NCBI RefSeq assembly: GCF_014650335.1
Contig: NZ_BMUT01000016.1
Location: forward strand, 99,121 to 163,120
Length of the DNA: 64,000 bases
Origin: Streptomyces hiroshimensis
GTDB lineage: Bacteria; Actinomycetota; Actinomycetes; Streptomycetales; Streptomycetaceae
Direction: 5' to 3'
In this document: positions 49,371-58,479 of the stretch, piece after piece
How the letters are laid out: every line of letters starts with the position of its first letter
Position numbering within the stretch: the first letter of the stretch is position 1
Program-made: the position numbers and the translations under genes
Notes under the pieces: model-generated
What the model saw: only the letters and a program-made list of their open reading frames with translations
Told to the model about the DNA's origin: nothing
The model's database searches: none

Positions 49371-51469
49371 CGCTCTTCCTTACGACGCGGCTGCGGCGCG
49401 GGAGGCCGGATGACGGAGGCGGAGGCGCGACTGCTCCTCGTCTTCCCCGGGACGCGCTTCAAGGTGCTGCTGGAGGCACCGCCGCGGGCCACGGCCGCTG
49501 CCCTGCGGGCCTCTTCCTCTTCCCTGCGTTTGCGCGACGAGCCGCTGCCCGGCGCCGGGGCGCTGCGGAAGGAGCGGCCGCCGCCCTCTCCCGTGTCGCC
49601 CTTCTGCGCGGCCTTCTGCGCGGCCGAGTCGGCCTTGCGCGATGCCGTCGCCTTCGCCGCCGCGGCGGCCCCGGCCACGGCCCCGGCACGCGAGACCTTG
49701 GCAGAGGCGAGCTGGTCCTCCCTCTGCTTCTTGCGGGCCGCCTGGACCTGCGACCCCGGGGTCCTCGCCTTGAGGTCGCCCGCCCGGCCGGCGCGGCCGG
49801 CCGACAGGGGTGCGGCGCTGCCGGTCTTCTGCGCGCGCCGCGCGGCCTGGCTCTCGGCCGCCGTGCCGGGGCCTTCGGCGAGGTCCTTCCCATTGGCGAA
49901 CTTCTGCCGCTGGAGGGCACCCTTCGGCACTCCGAGGGCATCCATGTGGGCGTTGCGCTCACTGACCTGCTTGGCGGCCTGAGCGGTGCGGAACGGCCGC
50001 TTGATGAATCGCTCCGAGGCGGCGTCGACGGCCTTGTTGCCGACCTTCCTGGCCGCGTGGCCGGCGACGCCGCCGCCCTTCGTCGCCGCCCACAGGCCGG
50101 CCCTTCCGCCGCCCCTCGCGGCGACGGCTCCGGCTCCGCGCGCCAGCCTCATCGCACCGGCGTTGAAGGCGGAGTTGGTGGCGCCGGTCACGCCGACGAT
50201 GCTCTCCATGATGCCGCGGAACTTGAACGCCACGATCGCGGACGTGATGCTGATGCCCGCCGAGGCGAACCACCCGTAGGAACCGACCAGGGTCACGCTC
50301 GCCGTGTTCAGCACGAGCACGCATCCCAGCACCATCGTGCTGACGAACGACTGCAGGGCGAATCCGAGCAGGGTGTCGAACCAGCGGACGCCCCACTGGC
50401 GCGGCCGGCCGGGAATGACCCACAGACAGGCGAAGACGACGCCCGCCAGCAGCAGCATCAGCGCGCCGATCAGCGACGCGAGGGAGGCGAAGGACAGGGC
50501 CACCGCGAGGACGGCGAACAGCGCCGCGCAGACGGCGGAGGCCATGGTGACCATGACACGGGCGTGGCCCATATGGCCCTGGCGGTACTTGACCGCCTCG
50601 TCACCCACATTGCCCGAGCTGACGTTCTCCTTCAGCCACTCCTCGCGCTTTTTGGTGTCGGACCCCTGGTCCAGCAGGTCCTTCCCGTACTTCTTGCACG
50701 TGTTCAGGTTTCCGAACTCGGCGACGCACCAGGGTGTGACGACGTAGGACCGCCAGATCGCATCCCCCGACTTGCGGAGCATGTTGTCCTGGTCGTCTTT
50801 GCCGTACGTGGGCTCCGCGCCGGTGTCGATGGGTTCCTTGGTCTCGTTCCCCATGCCCGCGGACGCGGCCTTCATGGCCGTGTTGCTGCCGATGGTCCGG
50901 ATCGAGTCCAGCCCCTCGATCCATACCTTCGGAGTGGTCAGCAAGGAGATGGACAGGATCGCCGTGGCGGCCACCCAGCCCAGCTGACTGATCGATGAAC
51001 CGTTTCTTCGGTGGTTCGCGTACGCGATCAGCGCGCCCACGGCCATCGCCGACGGAAGCAGGGTCGTCGACACCGTGCCCGCAGCCCCGGAGATGGCGCC
51101 GGCGATGGAGTCCTCGAGCTTGTCGATGGAGGTGAACTTGAACGTCCACTGCACGACGACGATGGCGGCCAGGGCCAGGACGACGGTCAGGCCCATGAAG
51201 ATGACGGCGACGAACTGAAGGGCCCAGTCGCCGAACTCGTCCCAGCCGAGCTGCACGTCGAGGTTGTAGAGCATGGGGTCGCCGTACTGCTCGTACAGCG
51301 TGCCCGCCCCGGAGTACGAGGTGTGCGGCGCCGGAAGGAGACTGCCGATACCGGCCGGCTTGTACTTCGCGTACTTGTCGTCCGCCGCGGCCGCGGACGC
51401 CGTCACCATCAAGGTGGTGAGGGCGCCCATGACCGGGACGGCCAGATTACGGAGCCGTGGAATCCTCAA
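49367..51469 (-). CDS. VirB6/TcpH-like polytopic T4SS channel protein
   Basis: Encodes 700 residues from a TTG at 51469 that overlaps the lipoprotein stop (TTGA). A signal-like N-terminus is followed by a soluble segment and six or seven membrane helices (about 85-430, for example ALQFVAVIFMGLTVVLALAAIVVVQWTF, VCAALFAVLAVALSFASLASLIGALMLLLAGVVFACLW). The C-terminal 270 residues are a long cytoplasmic tail, rich in Ala, Arg and Lys. Layout and position fit VirB6/TrbL-type inner-membrane channel proteins. Confidence 0.72.
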   Translation of the reverse strand: MRIPRLRNLAVPVMGALTTLMVTASAAAADDKYAKYKPAGIGSLLPAPHTSYSGAGTLYEQYGDPMLYNLDVQLGWDEFGDWALQFVAVIFMGLTVVLALAAIVVVQWTFKFTSIDKLEDSIAGAISGAAGTVSTTLLPSAMAVGALIAYANHRRNGSSISQLGWVAATAILSISLLTTPKVWIEGLDSIRTIGSNTAMKAASAGMGNETKEPIDTGAEPTYGKDDQDNMLRKSGDAIWRSYVVTPWCVAEFGNLNTCKKYGKDLLDQGSDTKKREEWLKENVSSGNVGDEAVKYRQGHMGHARVMVTMASAVCAALFAVLAVALSFASLASLIGALMLLLAGVVFACLWVIPGRPRQWGVRWFDTLLGFALQSFVSTMVLGCVLVLNTASVTLVGSYGWFASAGISITSAIVAFKFRGIMESIVGVTGATNSAFNAGAMRLARGAGAVAARGGGRAGLWAATKGGGVAGHAARKVGNKAVDAASERFIKRPFRTAQAAKQVSERNAHMDALGVPKGALQRQKFANGKDLAEGPGTAAESQAARRAQKTGSAAPLSAGRAGRAGDLKARTPGSQVQAARKKQREDQLASAKVSRAGAVAGAAAAAKATASRKADSAAQKAAQKGDTGEGGGRSFRSAPAPGSGSSRKRREEEEARRAAAVARGGASSSTLKRVPGKTRSSRASASVIRPPAPQPRRKEER

Positions 51470-52047
51470 TGCGACCTCGTCAGGGCGCTGTGCACGGGGC
51501 TCGAATGCCGCATCTCCGAGTCGTAGACGTCCTCGTCCTGGTCCACCAGCCAGGTCCCCTTGACCTTCACCATGCGCAGGGCGGTCCGGTGGTAGCTGGT
51601 GTGCCCGTCGGGCCTGGACTCCTCGGTGACCATGACACCGGTGCCTGCCGGGTGGTCACCTGTCGAAGGCACGTCGACCGGGTCGCCCGTGACGCTGAAA
51701 GAGGCCGCTTCCACCGTCTTGCGGACATCCGCGTCCAGCGGCATGAGGAACTTCACGCACGACTCGAAGGACGAGTCCTTGCCGGGCCTGCCCTCCTCCG
51801 TCATCAGACGGCAGGACGCCTCACCGTCGTGAAGAGCGGTCGCCTTCTGGTAGGCGAGCGCCACCTCGAGCATCTGCGCCCGGTCCTTCTTCGCCGCTTC
51901 CCGGTACTCCTGGGCCTGCCGGTCCGCGGCCGACACCGGCTTCTCCCCGGGCTTGCCGCCGTCCTTGCCCTTCGAGGACGACGAGCACCCCGCGACCACC
52001 AGTACCGCCGTGGCCGCCGCGGTCACCGCCGCGATCCGCCTCTTCAC
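51466..52047 (-). CDS. Lipoprotein of the T4SS operon
   Basis: Encodes 193 residues from a GTG at 52047 overlapping the VirB4 stop (GTGA). The lipobox VVAGC-SS follows a short hydrophobic signal, so it is anchored outside the membrane through Cys21. The mature part (AYQKATALHDGEASCRLMTEEGRPGKDSSFESCVKFL) has two more Cys and an NTF2-like look. Function unknown. Confidence 0.75.
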   Translation of the reverse strand: MKRRIAAVTAAATAVLVVAGCSSSSKGKDGGKPGEKPVSAADRQAQEYREAAKKDRAQMLEVALAYQKATALHDGEASCRLMTEEGRPGKDSSFESCVKFLMPLDADVRKTVEAASFSVTGDPVDVPSTGDHPAGTGVMVTEESRPDGHTSYHRTALRMVKVKGTWLVDQDEDVYDSEMRHSSPVHSALTRSH

Positions 52048-54605
52048 GCGTTCGCCTCCTCGTATGCGGACTTGCTCATGGACAGCGGGCCTCCGCCCGT
52101 GGCGCCGGCGTCCGCCTTCGGCGTCGTGTTCAGCAGCTGGAGCATCTCCACCGACGGCACGTCGAACTGGACGGTCGCGCTGCTGAAGCGGCGGTCGCGC
52201 ATGATGCAGTGGCCGTGCCGGATCTCCTGCGTCACGTCGACGCCGATGGCCTGGATCAGCTGGCGCGTGTGGGCGCCCTTGGGCAGGTCGAGCAGGTCCG
52301 CCATCGCGTCCTGCTGTTCGGGCGTCGTCAGCTGGAAGCCGAAGACCGTCGTCATCTGCTCGACGAGACCCGTCAGGCTCGCCAGCGACTCCGGGTCCTG
52401 GGTGTCCACGACGAGCGCGGTGTGCAGCGCTCGGCCGACTCGGGCGATGTACTGCAGGAACGAGCTGCCCTCGCGCGTGGCCGTGAGGACGTGGACCTCC
52501 GGCACGGCCACGACCTTGCGCAGGCCGCGCAGGTCCTTACGGCCGGCCATGCTGATGCCGTACGCGAGCAGCGAGTGGACCAGGGCCACCGAGAGCCGCT
52601 GGTGGACGGACCAGTCGTCGCGGGCGTCGTCGGGCGACGGCAGCGTGATGCCCGGCACCTGGACGACCCAGATGCCCGGCGACGGCGTGATCAGGGACGC
52701 CCCGACCGGCCGGCCCATGAAGGGCGCGCCCAGGCCCGTCAGCGACAGCTCGTACAGCGCATCGCCCGTCTCGCGCGTCAGCTCGTCGGGCGACTGCCGC
52801 AGCCGCTCGATGACCTTCCACGTCGCCGGGTCGCCCTCGGCGATGATCTCGTTGACCGCGCTCTGGATCGGCGTCTCCGCGCCGCGCATCCGCAGGTGCT
52901 GCGGCAGCGCGATGCCCAGCTGGGCGGGGACCTCGGTCTGGGCGCGCTCGGCGCTCTCGCCGCTGAGCAGCGTGAAGAGGTCGGCGACGCCCGCGAACTG
53001 CGAGCCCGTCTCGATCAGGTGGGCGTTGAGGCCGTACCGCTGGCCGGCCGAGACCAGGCCGCCCATGTCGCCCTTGAAGTCCAGGGCGAGCACGAAGGAG
53101 CCGCGGAAGCCGGAGTCCAGCAGGGACAGCATCATCGCGGTCGTCTTGCCGCGGCCGCTTCGGCCGATGAAGGCCGTGGTCGTCGCGTCACCGCGCTCGG
53201 AACCGCCGGTGAGGTCGTTGCGGACGACGCCCGGCGTCGAGCCGGTCAGGTAGCCGATCACCGGGCCGGTGTCGTCGCCGACCGCGGCGCCGCCCCAGAA
53301 CCACGAGCCGGCGAAGGCGCCGACCGTACGGGTGTGCATCAGGTCCGGCACGCGCAGCATGTCGCCGGGCTGGGCCTCCAGCCACAGCTCCCGCTGCTCC
53401 TCGGCCGCGACGCTGACCTCGATGCCGACGCCGCCGTAGTAGCCGATGACGGCGTCGCAGCGGCTGCGCAGGTCCTCCAGGGAGACGTCACTGCTGACGA
53501 TCAGGCGCGGGTGGTCCTCCAGCAGCGTGACGTCCTCGCGCTTCATGTCGCGCGAGAGGGACGTCATCGTGTCCTCGGTCTCCTCGATCTCCTGCGCGGT
53601 CTCACCGGCGGAGTGCTTGGCCGCGCTCTGCCGCTGCTCCTTCGCCAGGCGGCGGATCTCGTCGATCTGCTTGAGGGCGTCGCGCTTGTGGAGGACCTTG
53701 AAGCGGACGGACGGCTCGGGGTTGACCGGCAGCGCCGAGATGTCCCCGGGCTCGTCGTCGTCCATGAGCTCGGGGACGTACGTGATCTCCGCGACGGATC
53801 TCAGCCACTCGCCCGGCCCCGGCGTCTCCATCTCCTCCGGGAAGCCGTCCATCGTGAGGATCGCGCTCCAGCCGACCGTCTCGCCGCGCTGGTCGAGGAC
53901 CCGGACGTGGTCGGGGTAGGGCAGCACGCGCCCGCGCGTGAGCTGGGCGAGCTTGGCGCCGGTGATCATCCCCTGGTCGTCCGGGGCGGGCAGCGGCGTC
54001 CCGCGGCGCTGCTCGCGCGCGATCATCCAGGCCAGCAGCTCCACCGTGGCCGGCTGCGCCTTCCACGGGGTGGTCTCCAGCTGGCGGCCGAGGCGCCGGG
54101 CGAGGGCGTCGAGGCGGGCGATCTCCTTCTGCGACACCGAGGTCGAGCCGATGCCCAGCGCGTCCTGGACGCCGCGGCTGCCGCGCGCCTTGGCCTGGTT
54201 GGCCCGCTCGGATATCCGTACGCCGAGCAGCAGCATGCGGGTGGGCAGCTCCAGCTCCTCCAGGCGCCTGACGCGCAGTTCCGTCCACGCGCCGTAGTCG
54301 CCCGCCGAGAACAGCTTCTCCGCCTCGGTCCGGTAGTCCTCGGCGTTCAGCGGGGACCAGAGGATCTTCAGGTGGCAGTCGTAGCCGGCCAGGGTACGGG
54401 CCAGGGCACTGCTCGCCTGGTCCTGCTCGGCGTCCCGGGCGGCCTCCGACATCAGGTCGGTGTTGGAGCTTCCCAGCAGGTACCACGCCTCGGCGTGGGT
54501 CTCCGTGATGACCAGCCCGTCGGCCAGCCCCACATAGCGGGGCGGCGGGGCGGAGCGGTCGCCGTCGACACCGAGAAAGCGGGCGATGCCCTTCATGATC
54601 TTCAT
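52044..54605 (-). CDS. VirB4/TcpF-like conjugation ATPase
   Basis: Encodes 853 residues from the ATG at 54605. The N-terminal part holds the VirB4/CagE-like domain (about 15-400). The ATPase domain has Walker A IGRSGRGKTTAMM near 480 and a downstream VLALDFKGDMGG; the C-terminal RecA core follows with KVVAVPEVHVLTATREGSSFLQYIARVGRALHTALVVDTQDPESL, in which the usual Walker B Asp-Glu reads PEVHVL. It powers T4SS assembly and substrate transfer at the inner membrane. Confidence 0.85.
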   Translation of the reverse strand: MKIMKGIARFLGVDGDRSAPPPRYVGLADGLVITETHAEAWYLLGSSNTDLMSEAARDAEQDQASSALARTLAGYDCHLKILWSPLNAEDYRTEAEKLFSAGDYGAWTELRVRRLEELELPTRMLLLGVRISERANQAKARGSRGVQDALGIGSTSVSQKEIARLDALARRLGRQLETTPWKAQPATVELLAWMIAREQRRGTPLPAPDDQGMITGAKLAQLTRGRVLPYPDHVRVLDQRGETVGWSAILTMDGFPEEMETPGPGEWLRSVAEITYVPELMDDDEPGDISALPVNPEPSVRFKVLHKRDALKQIDEIRRLAKEQRQSAAKHSAGETAQEIEETEDTMTSLSRDMKREDVTLLEDHPRLIVSSDVSLEDLRSRCDAVIGYYGGVGIEVSVAAEEQRELWLEAQPGDMLRVPDLMHTRTVGAFAGSWFWGGAAVGDDTGPVIGYLTGSTPGVVRNDLTGGSERGDATTTAFIGRSGRGKTTAMMLSLLDSGFRGSFVLALDFKGDMGGLVSAGQRYGLNAHLIETGSQFAGVADLFTLLSGESAERAQTEVPAQLGIALPQHLRMRGAETPIQSAVNEIIAEGDPATWKVIERLRQSPDELTRETGDALYELSLTGLGAPFMGRPVGASLITPSPGIWVVQVPGITLPSPDDARDDWSVHQRLSVALVHSLLAYGISMAGRKDLRGLRKVVAVPEVHVLTATREGSSFLQYIARVGRALHTALVVDTQDPESLASLTGLVEQMTTVFGFQLTTPEQQDAMADLLDLPKGAHTRQLIQAIGVDVTQEIRHGHCIMRDRRFSSATVQFDVPSVEMLQLLNTTPKADAGATGGGPLSMSKSAYEEANA

Positions 54606-54614
54606 CGCGTACCT

Positions 54615-55232
54615 TTACGTACCTTTCCGGCCTTTGCGGCCGCCGCCCGGTGCGCCCGGTGCCTTCTGGGACGAGCCCGGTGCCTTCTGGGACGATTGGT
54701 TGCGCGACCTCGCGCGGTAGACGTGGTCCGGCCCGTACAGCCGGGGGCGGGCGTCGAGCGCCACGGCCCGGCCGGACATCCGCTTGGGCTCGTCGCCGCC
54801 CAGCAGCCCCTCGAACGCGCCCATGCCGGGCAGGGACAGGACGTCCTCGGACTTCTCCCCCAGGCGGGCCCGCAGCGGCAGCCACTCGGACCGGTCGGCC
54901 GCGCGCCGCCCGCCGTTGATGACGGGCCGGTGACCCACCGTCAGATAGCGGATGGTCAGGGCCCACTGGGTGAGGTTCCAGCGCCGCTCATTGCGCCGCG
55001 ACCGCTGGGATCCGTAGAACGTGATGAGGGCCGGCGGGGCGAAGTAGACGGTGAAGAAGATCTGCGAGGGCCAGCCGAAGATCAGGAAGAGCCCGCCCAT
55101 CCAGACCGCGTAGACGACGGCGCCCGTGACGAGGACCCGTCGTGAGGGGCCCTCGCCGAGGTCCATGCCGAGCAGCTCGTGCTGCCGGGTCTCCAGGTCG
55201 AAGTGGCGGGTGAAGGTATGCCCAACCCTCAT
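54615..55232 (-). CDS. TcpE-like T4SS membrane protein
   Basis: Encodes 205 residues from the ATG at 55232 overlapping the previous stop (ATGA). Two close membrane helices (VLVTGAVVYAVWMGGLFLIFG and IFFTVYFAPPALITFYG) are followed by a basic cytoplasmic domain that ends in GSSQKAPG repeats. Size, helix pair and position directly before the VirB4 gene match TcpE/PrgI/VirB3-type proteins. Confidence 0.68.
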   Translation of the reverse strand: MRVGHTFTRHFDLETRQHELLGMDLGEGPSRRVLVTGAVVYAVWMGGLFLIFGWPSQIFFTVYFAPPALITFYGSQRSRRNERRWNLTQWALTIRYLTVGHRPVINGGRRAADRSEWLPLRARLGEKSEDVLSLPGMGAFEGLLGGDEPKRMSGRAVALDARPRLYGPDHVYRARSRNQSSQKAPGSSQKAPGAPGGGRKGRKGT

Positions 55233-55465
55233 GAGCCCGCCACTTTGGTCCAGATCGCGGTGAGCATGCCCTTGGTGCTGTCCGACGCGTAGACGAATCC
55301 GGCCACGACGACGCCGGCTATGAAGTGCGCGAGCAGCTCGCCCCATTCACGCTTCGCGTAGTGGCCGATCGCCCTGACCGCGAGGACGATCAGGAAGATG
55401 TTCCCGGCGACGGCGATCACCCAGGACTTGAGCTCATCACCATTGGACAGCGCGAGTTCCATCAT
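55229..55465 (-). CDS. Small two-helix T4SS protein (TcpD-like)
   Basis: Encodes 78 residues from the ATG at 55465 (AAGGGG upstream; a second ATG follows at 55462). Two membrane helices (SWVIAVAGNIFLIVLAVRAIG and LLAHFIAGVVVAGFVYAS) and no other domain. In related loci a gene of this size next to the VirB3/TcpE gene encodes TcpD or a pilin-like subunit. Confidence 0.6.
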   Translation of the reverse strand: MMELALSNGDELKSWVIAVAGNIFLIVLAVRAIGHYAKREWGELLAHFIAGVVVAGFVYASDSTKGMLTAIWTKVAGS

Positions 55466-55538
55466 TTCCCCTTGCTTGAGATAAGACGTGACACGAGAGA
55501 CGTAAGACGAGAACGGACCGGTCCGGCACCGCTACCGG

Positions 55539-56837
55539 TCAGGAGGACATTCCGCCGTGGATCTCCACGACCTGCCAGCGTTCGGCCTTGGCCGAGGCGA
55601 CCTTGGTCAGCTTGACCCGGTACGTCTGCTCCAGTTCGGCCCCGGCGATCTGCCACGTGACGGTGGCGATGCCGGTGCGGTCGCTGCCGCTTCCCTCCTC
55701 GACCGACCAGTTGCGCAGTGAGCCGAGGGTCACCCCCGGCGGCAGGGCCGCCACGGAGGCGCCGGGTGCGGCGACGGATTCGGCCTCGCCCGTGCCGTAC
55801 TTGGTGAAGAACTCCTCGGCGACGGCGCGGGTCTTCTCGCTGAAGTCGTTGTCGGCGGTCTTCGCGGTGAGCGCGGGTACGGACGGAGCGCCCTGCGGGA
55901 TGCCCACCATGCCGGGCTGGCCGGTCACGACGACCCGGCCGGAGGTGTAGACGACCGGGATCTCCAGCCCGAGCCATCTGGGGCCGGTGACCTGGCGGGA
56001 ATCCTTGCCGCTGCCGTCCTTCTTCGCGTCGTCCTTCTTGTCCCCGGACTTGTCGTCCTTGGGCTTGTCACCGGACTTGTCGCCCTGCTTGTCCTTGTCC
56101 GACGGCTTGCTCTTGTCGTCGGAAGCGGGCCCGTTCACCAGGACGTCGACGCGCACGCGCGCCCGCTTGTCCTTCTCCTCGGAGACGGGGCCGGGCTGGG
56201 CCACGAGGACGTCCTGCTTGCCCTTGGTGTTCCAGCCCCCTGCGGCGTCCACTCCCTTGGCCATGTCACGCGCCAGAGCGTCGGTACGGGCCTTCGGGTC
56301 GGCCTCGTCCCAGGTCAGGTAGGAGCGCGCGAAGCGGGCGGCGACGGCCTGGGCCTCCTGCACGGGGTACGTCGGGCCGCTGCTGACCTGGACGGGGCCG
56401 TTGTTCTTCGGCTCCGGGGCCCAGAACCAGGAGCGGATGCCGGTGATCGCGGCCAGCGCGACGACGGCCCAGAGGGCGCCCCGGCCGACCTTGACCAGGA
56501 ACTGGGTACCGCTCTTCTCGTCCTCGATCTGCCAGGGGACGTCGCGCTCCTGCTTGTCCTGGGCGACGGCGACGGCGCCGGCGGCCGCGGCCTGCTCCTG
56601 CTGCACGCGGGGCGGCTCGGGCGTCTGCGCCTGGAGGCGGGCGGCGGCGTCGGTCCACTGCTGGAGTGCCGCGGGGGGCGGGGCCGCCGCCGGGGCGGCC
56701 GCCTGCTGCCGGGGCGGGGCCGGGGACGCTGCACTCTGCCGGCCCGGCGCACCGGCCGGCGGGGTCGCCGCAGTCTTATCGCTCCGCGGCTCCGGCAGAT
56801 TCAGAATCCGCCGCATGACCGTCTTGAACGTGCTCAA
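55539..56837 (-). CDS. TcpC/VirB8-like conjugal transfer protein
   Basis: Encodes 432 residues from a TTG at 56837 (GGAAGGG upstream); the promoter at 56878-56906 rules out the longer frame. A disordered Ala/Pro-rich cytoplasmic part is followed by one membrane helix (GALWAVVALAAITGIRSWFW) and two external NTF2-like domains joined by a Lys/Asp-rich linker (DDKSGDKKDDAKKDG). TcpC-family proteins have exactly this helix-plus-two-domain form. First gene of the T4SS structural operon. Confidence 0.78.
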   Translation of the reverse strand: MSTFKTVMRRILNLPEPRSDKTAATPPAGAPGRQSAASPAPPRQQAAAPAAAPPPAALQQWTDAAARLQAQTPEPPRVQQEQAAAAGAVAVAQDKQERDVPWQIEDEKSGTQFLVKVGRGALWAVVALAAITGIRSWFWAPEPKNNGPVQVSSGPTYPVQEAQAVAARFARSYLTWDEADPKARTDALARDMAKGVDAAGGWNTKGKQDVLVAQPGPVSEEKDKRARVRVDVLVNGPASDDKSKPSDKDKQGDKSGDKPKDDKSGDKKDDAKKDGSGKDSRQVTGPRWLGLEIPVVYTSGRVVVTGQPGMVGIPQGAPSVPALTAKTADNDFSEKTRAVAEEFFTKYGTGEAESVAAPGASVAALPPGVTLGSLRNWSVEEGSGSDRTGIATVTWQIAGAELEQTYRVKLTKVASAKAERWQVVEIHGGMSS

Positions 56838-56877
56838 CCCTGGTGACCCTTCCCCCGTGTTAGGCCTGAGTGGCAGG

Positions 56878-56906
56878 ACAGTACTTGGCCTATTTCTGAT
56901 CGTCAA
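56878..56906 (-). promoter_or_regulatory. Promoter of the T4SS structural operon (candidate)
   Basis: Minus strand: TTGACG (56906-56901) and TACTGT (56883-56878) with a 17-base spacer, about 40 bases before the TcpC start codon. Confidence 0.65.
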
Positions 56907-57025
56907 ACAGCTTCATTTGAACGGAAGACGATGAGATCCGATCGACTACGGAACAGTGACCGCACCCCGAATTCACGACATTGCGGGCGGTTCGGGGTGA
57001 GAGGTCATCCGTTACGTGGCTCACC

Positions 57026-57991
57026 TCACCTCAGTGCGGGCCCACGGCTCTGCGACTGGGTCGGCAGCGGGTCGATTCGGGCCGCGTCGCTCTTTTGCCG
57101 GCGTTCTTCCGCAGCGGGTTTTGTAGCCAACCTGTTGCGCAGGCCCTGACTTTCCGCCTGTTCGGGACCGCCGAGTCCGAGCGCTTCCCGCTCGGCCTGC
57201 TCCCGCGCCTTCGCCTCGGCTTTGGCCTGGGCCTTGGCGAAGTTCTCGGCGTGCTTCTCCGCTTCCTTCCGCCGGACCAGCTCCACGTGCTCGGCGGGCA
57301 CCCGGGGATTGAGCTCGTCCCGGATCAGCTGCTCCCCGATCCGCTCCTGGCCCGGCGGGATCCTGACGTCCTTGTACCGCTCGTTCTGCAGATGATTGGC
57401 GGCGTCCTGGTAGGACTTCGCCAGCTCGTCGTTCCCGCGGCTGAGCTCATCAAGATCGTTACCGCGTGAGATCTCGTAGAGCTCGTGATTCTCCATCTTG
57501 GCTTTGAAGCTGTCCGGAGTGTGGAACTGCAGCTCGAACTTCTCTTCCGACTGCGTGTGCCGCCAGGAGGTATTGACCCCCTTGTACACCGGGTCCTGCC
57601 AGGTGTTCTTCTCGGCTATGGGCTCGTACCCGGACTCACGCAGCCGTTCGTAGGTCCGCTCCACGCCTTCGGTGTAGGAATCGGGCTCGAAGGTCAGGGT
57701 GTACCGATTGAGGTCATTGACCTTACGCGCCGTCTTCTCGACCGGGACGTTCTTCTCCTTGACGGCCGTTGCGGCTTTACGCCGGAACGAATCCACGTCC
57801 TTGAGGGAATACTCCAGGCCCTGCAGCCTGCCGCCGTGCGACTGCGCCGTCTCCTGCTGGACGTCCTTCATCATGGCGTCCATGCGGTCCCGCGCGGCGG
57901 CCGCCCGCTCCCACCGCTCGGTGACGACACGATTCTGTTCCGGGCTGAGCGTGTAGCCCTCGCCCTCCCAGGCCCCCGTTCGCCCGCTCAC
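57026..57991 (-). CDS. Protein with RelA/SpoT-like synthetase motifs (RSH-like 1)
   Basis: Encodes 321 residues from a GTG at 57991 that overlaps the partner stop (GTGA). The central part resembles the RelA/SpoT nucleotidyltransferase fold: VNDLNRYTLTF (91-101; compare DIxGxRV in RSH), WQDPVYKGVNTSW (131-143; compare NGYRSLH), FELQFHT (152-158; compare VEIQIRT with the catalytic Glu) and MENHELYE (166-173). A charged helical C-terminal tail (AKAQAKAEAKAREQAEREAL) follows. RSH-fold toxins pyrophosphorylate nucleotides or tRNA. The assignment is by motif shape only. Confidence 0.6.
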   Translation of the reverse strand: MSGRTGAWEGEGYTLSPEQNRVVTERWERAAAARDRMDAMMKDVQQETAQSHGGRLQGLEYSLKDVDSFRRKAATAVKEKNVPVEKTARKVNDLNRYTLTFEPDSYTEGVERTYERLRESGYEPIAEKNTWQDPVYKGVNTSWRHTQSEEKFELQFHTPDSFKAKMENHELYEISRGNDLDELSRGNDELAKSYQDAANHLQNERYKDVRIPPGQERIGEQLIRDELNPRVPAEHVELVRRKEAEKHAENFAKAQAKAEAKAREQAEREALGLGGPEQAESQGLRNRLATKPAAEERRQKSDAARIDPLPTQSQSRGPALR

Positions 57992-58479
57992 AGCTCGGTG
58001 ACCCCCGTCAGGCCGAACAGCTCCTGCAGCAGCTCCTCGGCCTCATCGGCGCTCAGCTCCTTCAGATAAGGAGGGTTGGAGGTGCGCAGATCACGCGACT
58101 CGAAGACCGCGTTCGTGGGGCCCCAGACCTCGCCCGCCTGGAACGACTCGTCCACACGGCGCTCGGGACTGCGCCGGCGCCGGACGACGGTGGTCGGCTG
58201 CTCACCGTCCTTCCAGTCCTCTTCGTCGACGTAGAGCGCCCAGTAGCGCACCCACACCTGCCGGTCGGCCTCCAGCGCAGCCGCCCGCTCCGCCGTCACC
58301 GGATACATGTCGCCCGTGTCCGGAGCGGTCTTGACCGTGGTGTCCTTGACGTCGTGCCACTGCCAGTCGAGCAGCGAGAGGTACTCCCACTCCTCCCCCA
58401 GCCGCCGCCAGAGGCTGGACGGCCGCTCCTCCGTATAAGGCGCAGCGGCCTTCACGAAGTACGCGTACTGCTCACTCAT
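57988..58479 (-). CDS. Partner protein of RSH-like 1
   Basis: Encodes 163 residues from the ATG at 58479 (stop and start of neighbours share bases, TGATG). No known family. It is clearly homologous to the C-terminal half of the protein at 59150-60280: both contain YAYFVKxxxxYxxERPSSLWR, WEYLSLLDWQWH, WVRYWAxY and VVRRRRSPER. It precedes its RSH-like gene with a 4-base overlap, as antitoxin or immunity genes often do. Confidence 0.65.
   Translation of the reverse strand: MSEQYAYFVKAAAPYTEERPSSLWRRLGEEWEYLSLLDWQWHDVKDTTVKTAPDTGDMYPVTAERAAALEADRQVWVRYWALYVDEEDWKDGEQPTTVVRRRRSPERRVDESFQAGEVWGPTNAVFESRDLRTSNPPYLKELSADEAEELLQELFGLTGVTEL

Noticed and set aside
55539..56906. TTG start at 56906 for the TcpC-like gene
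   Set aside because: The codon lies within the -35 element of a good promoter (56901-56906).
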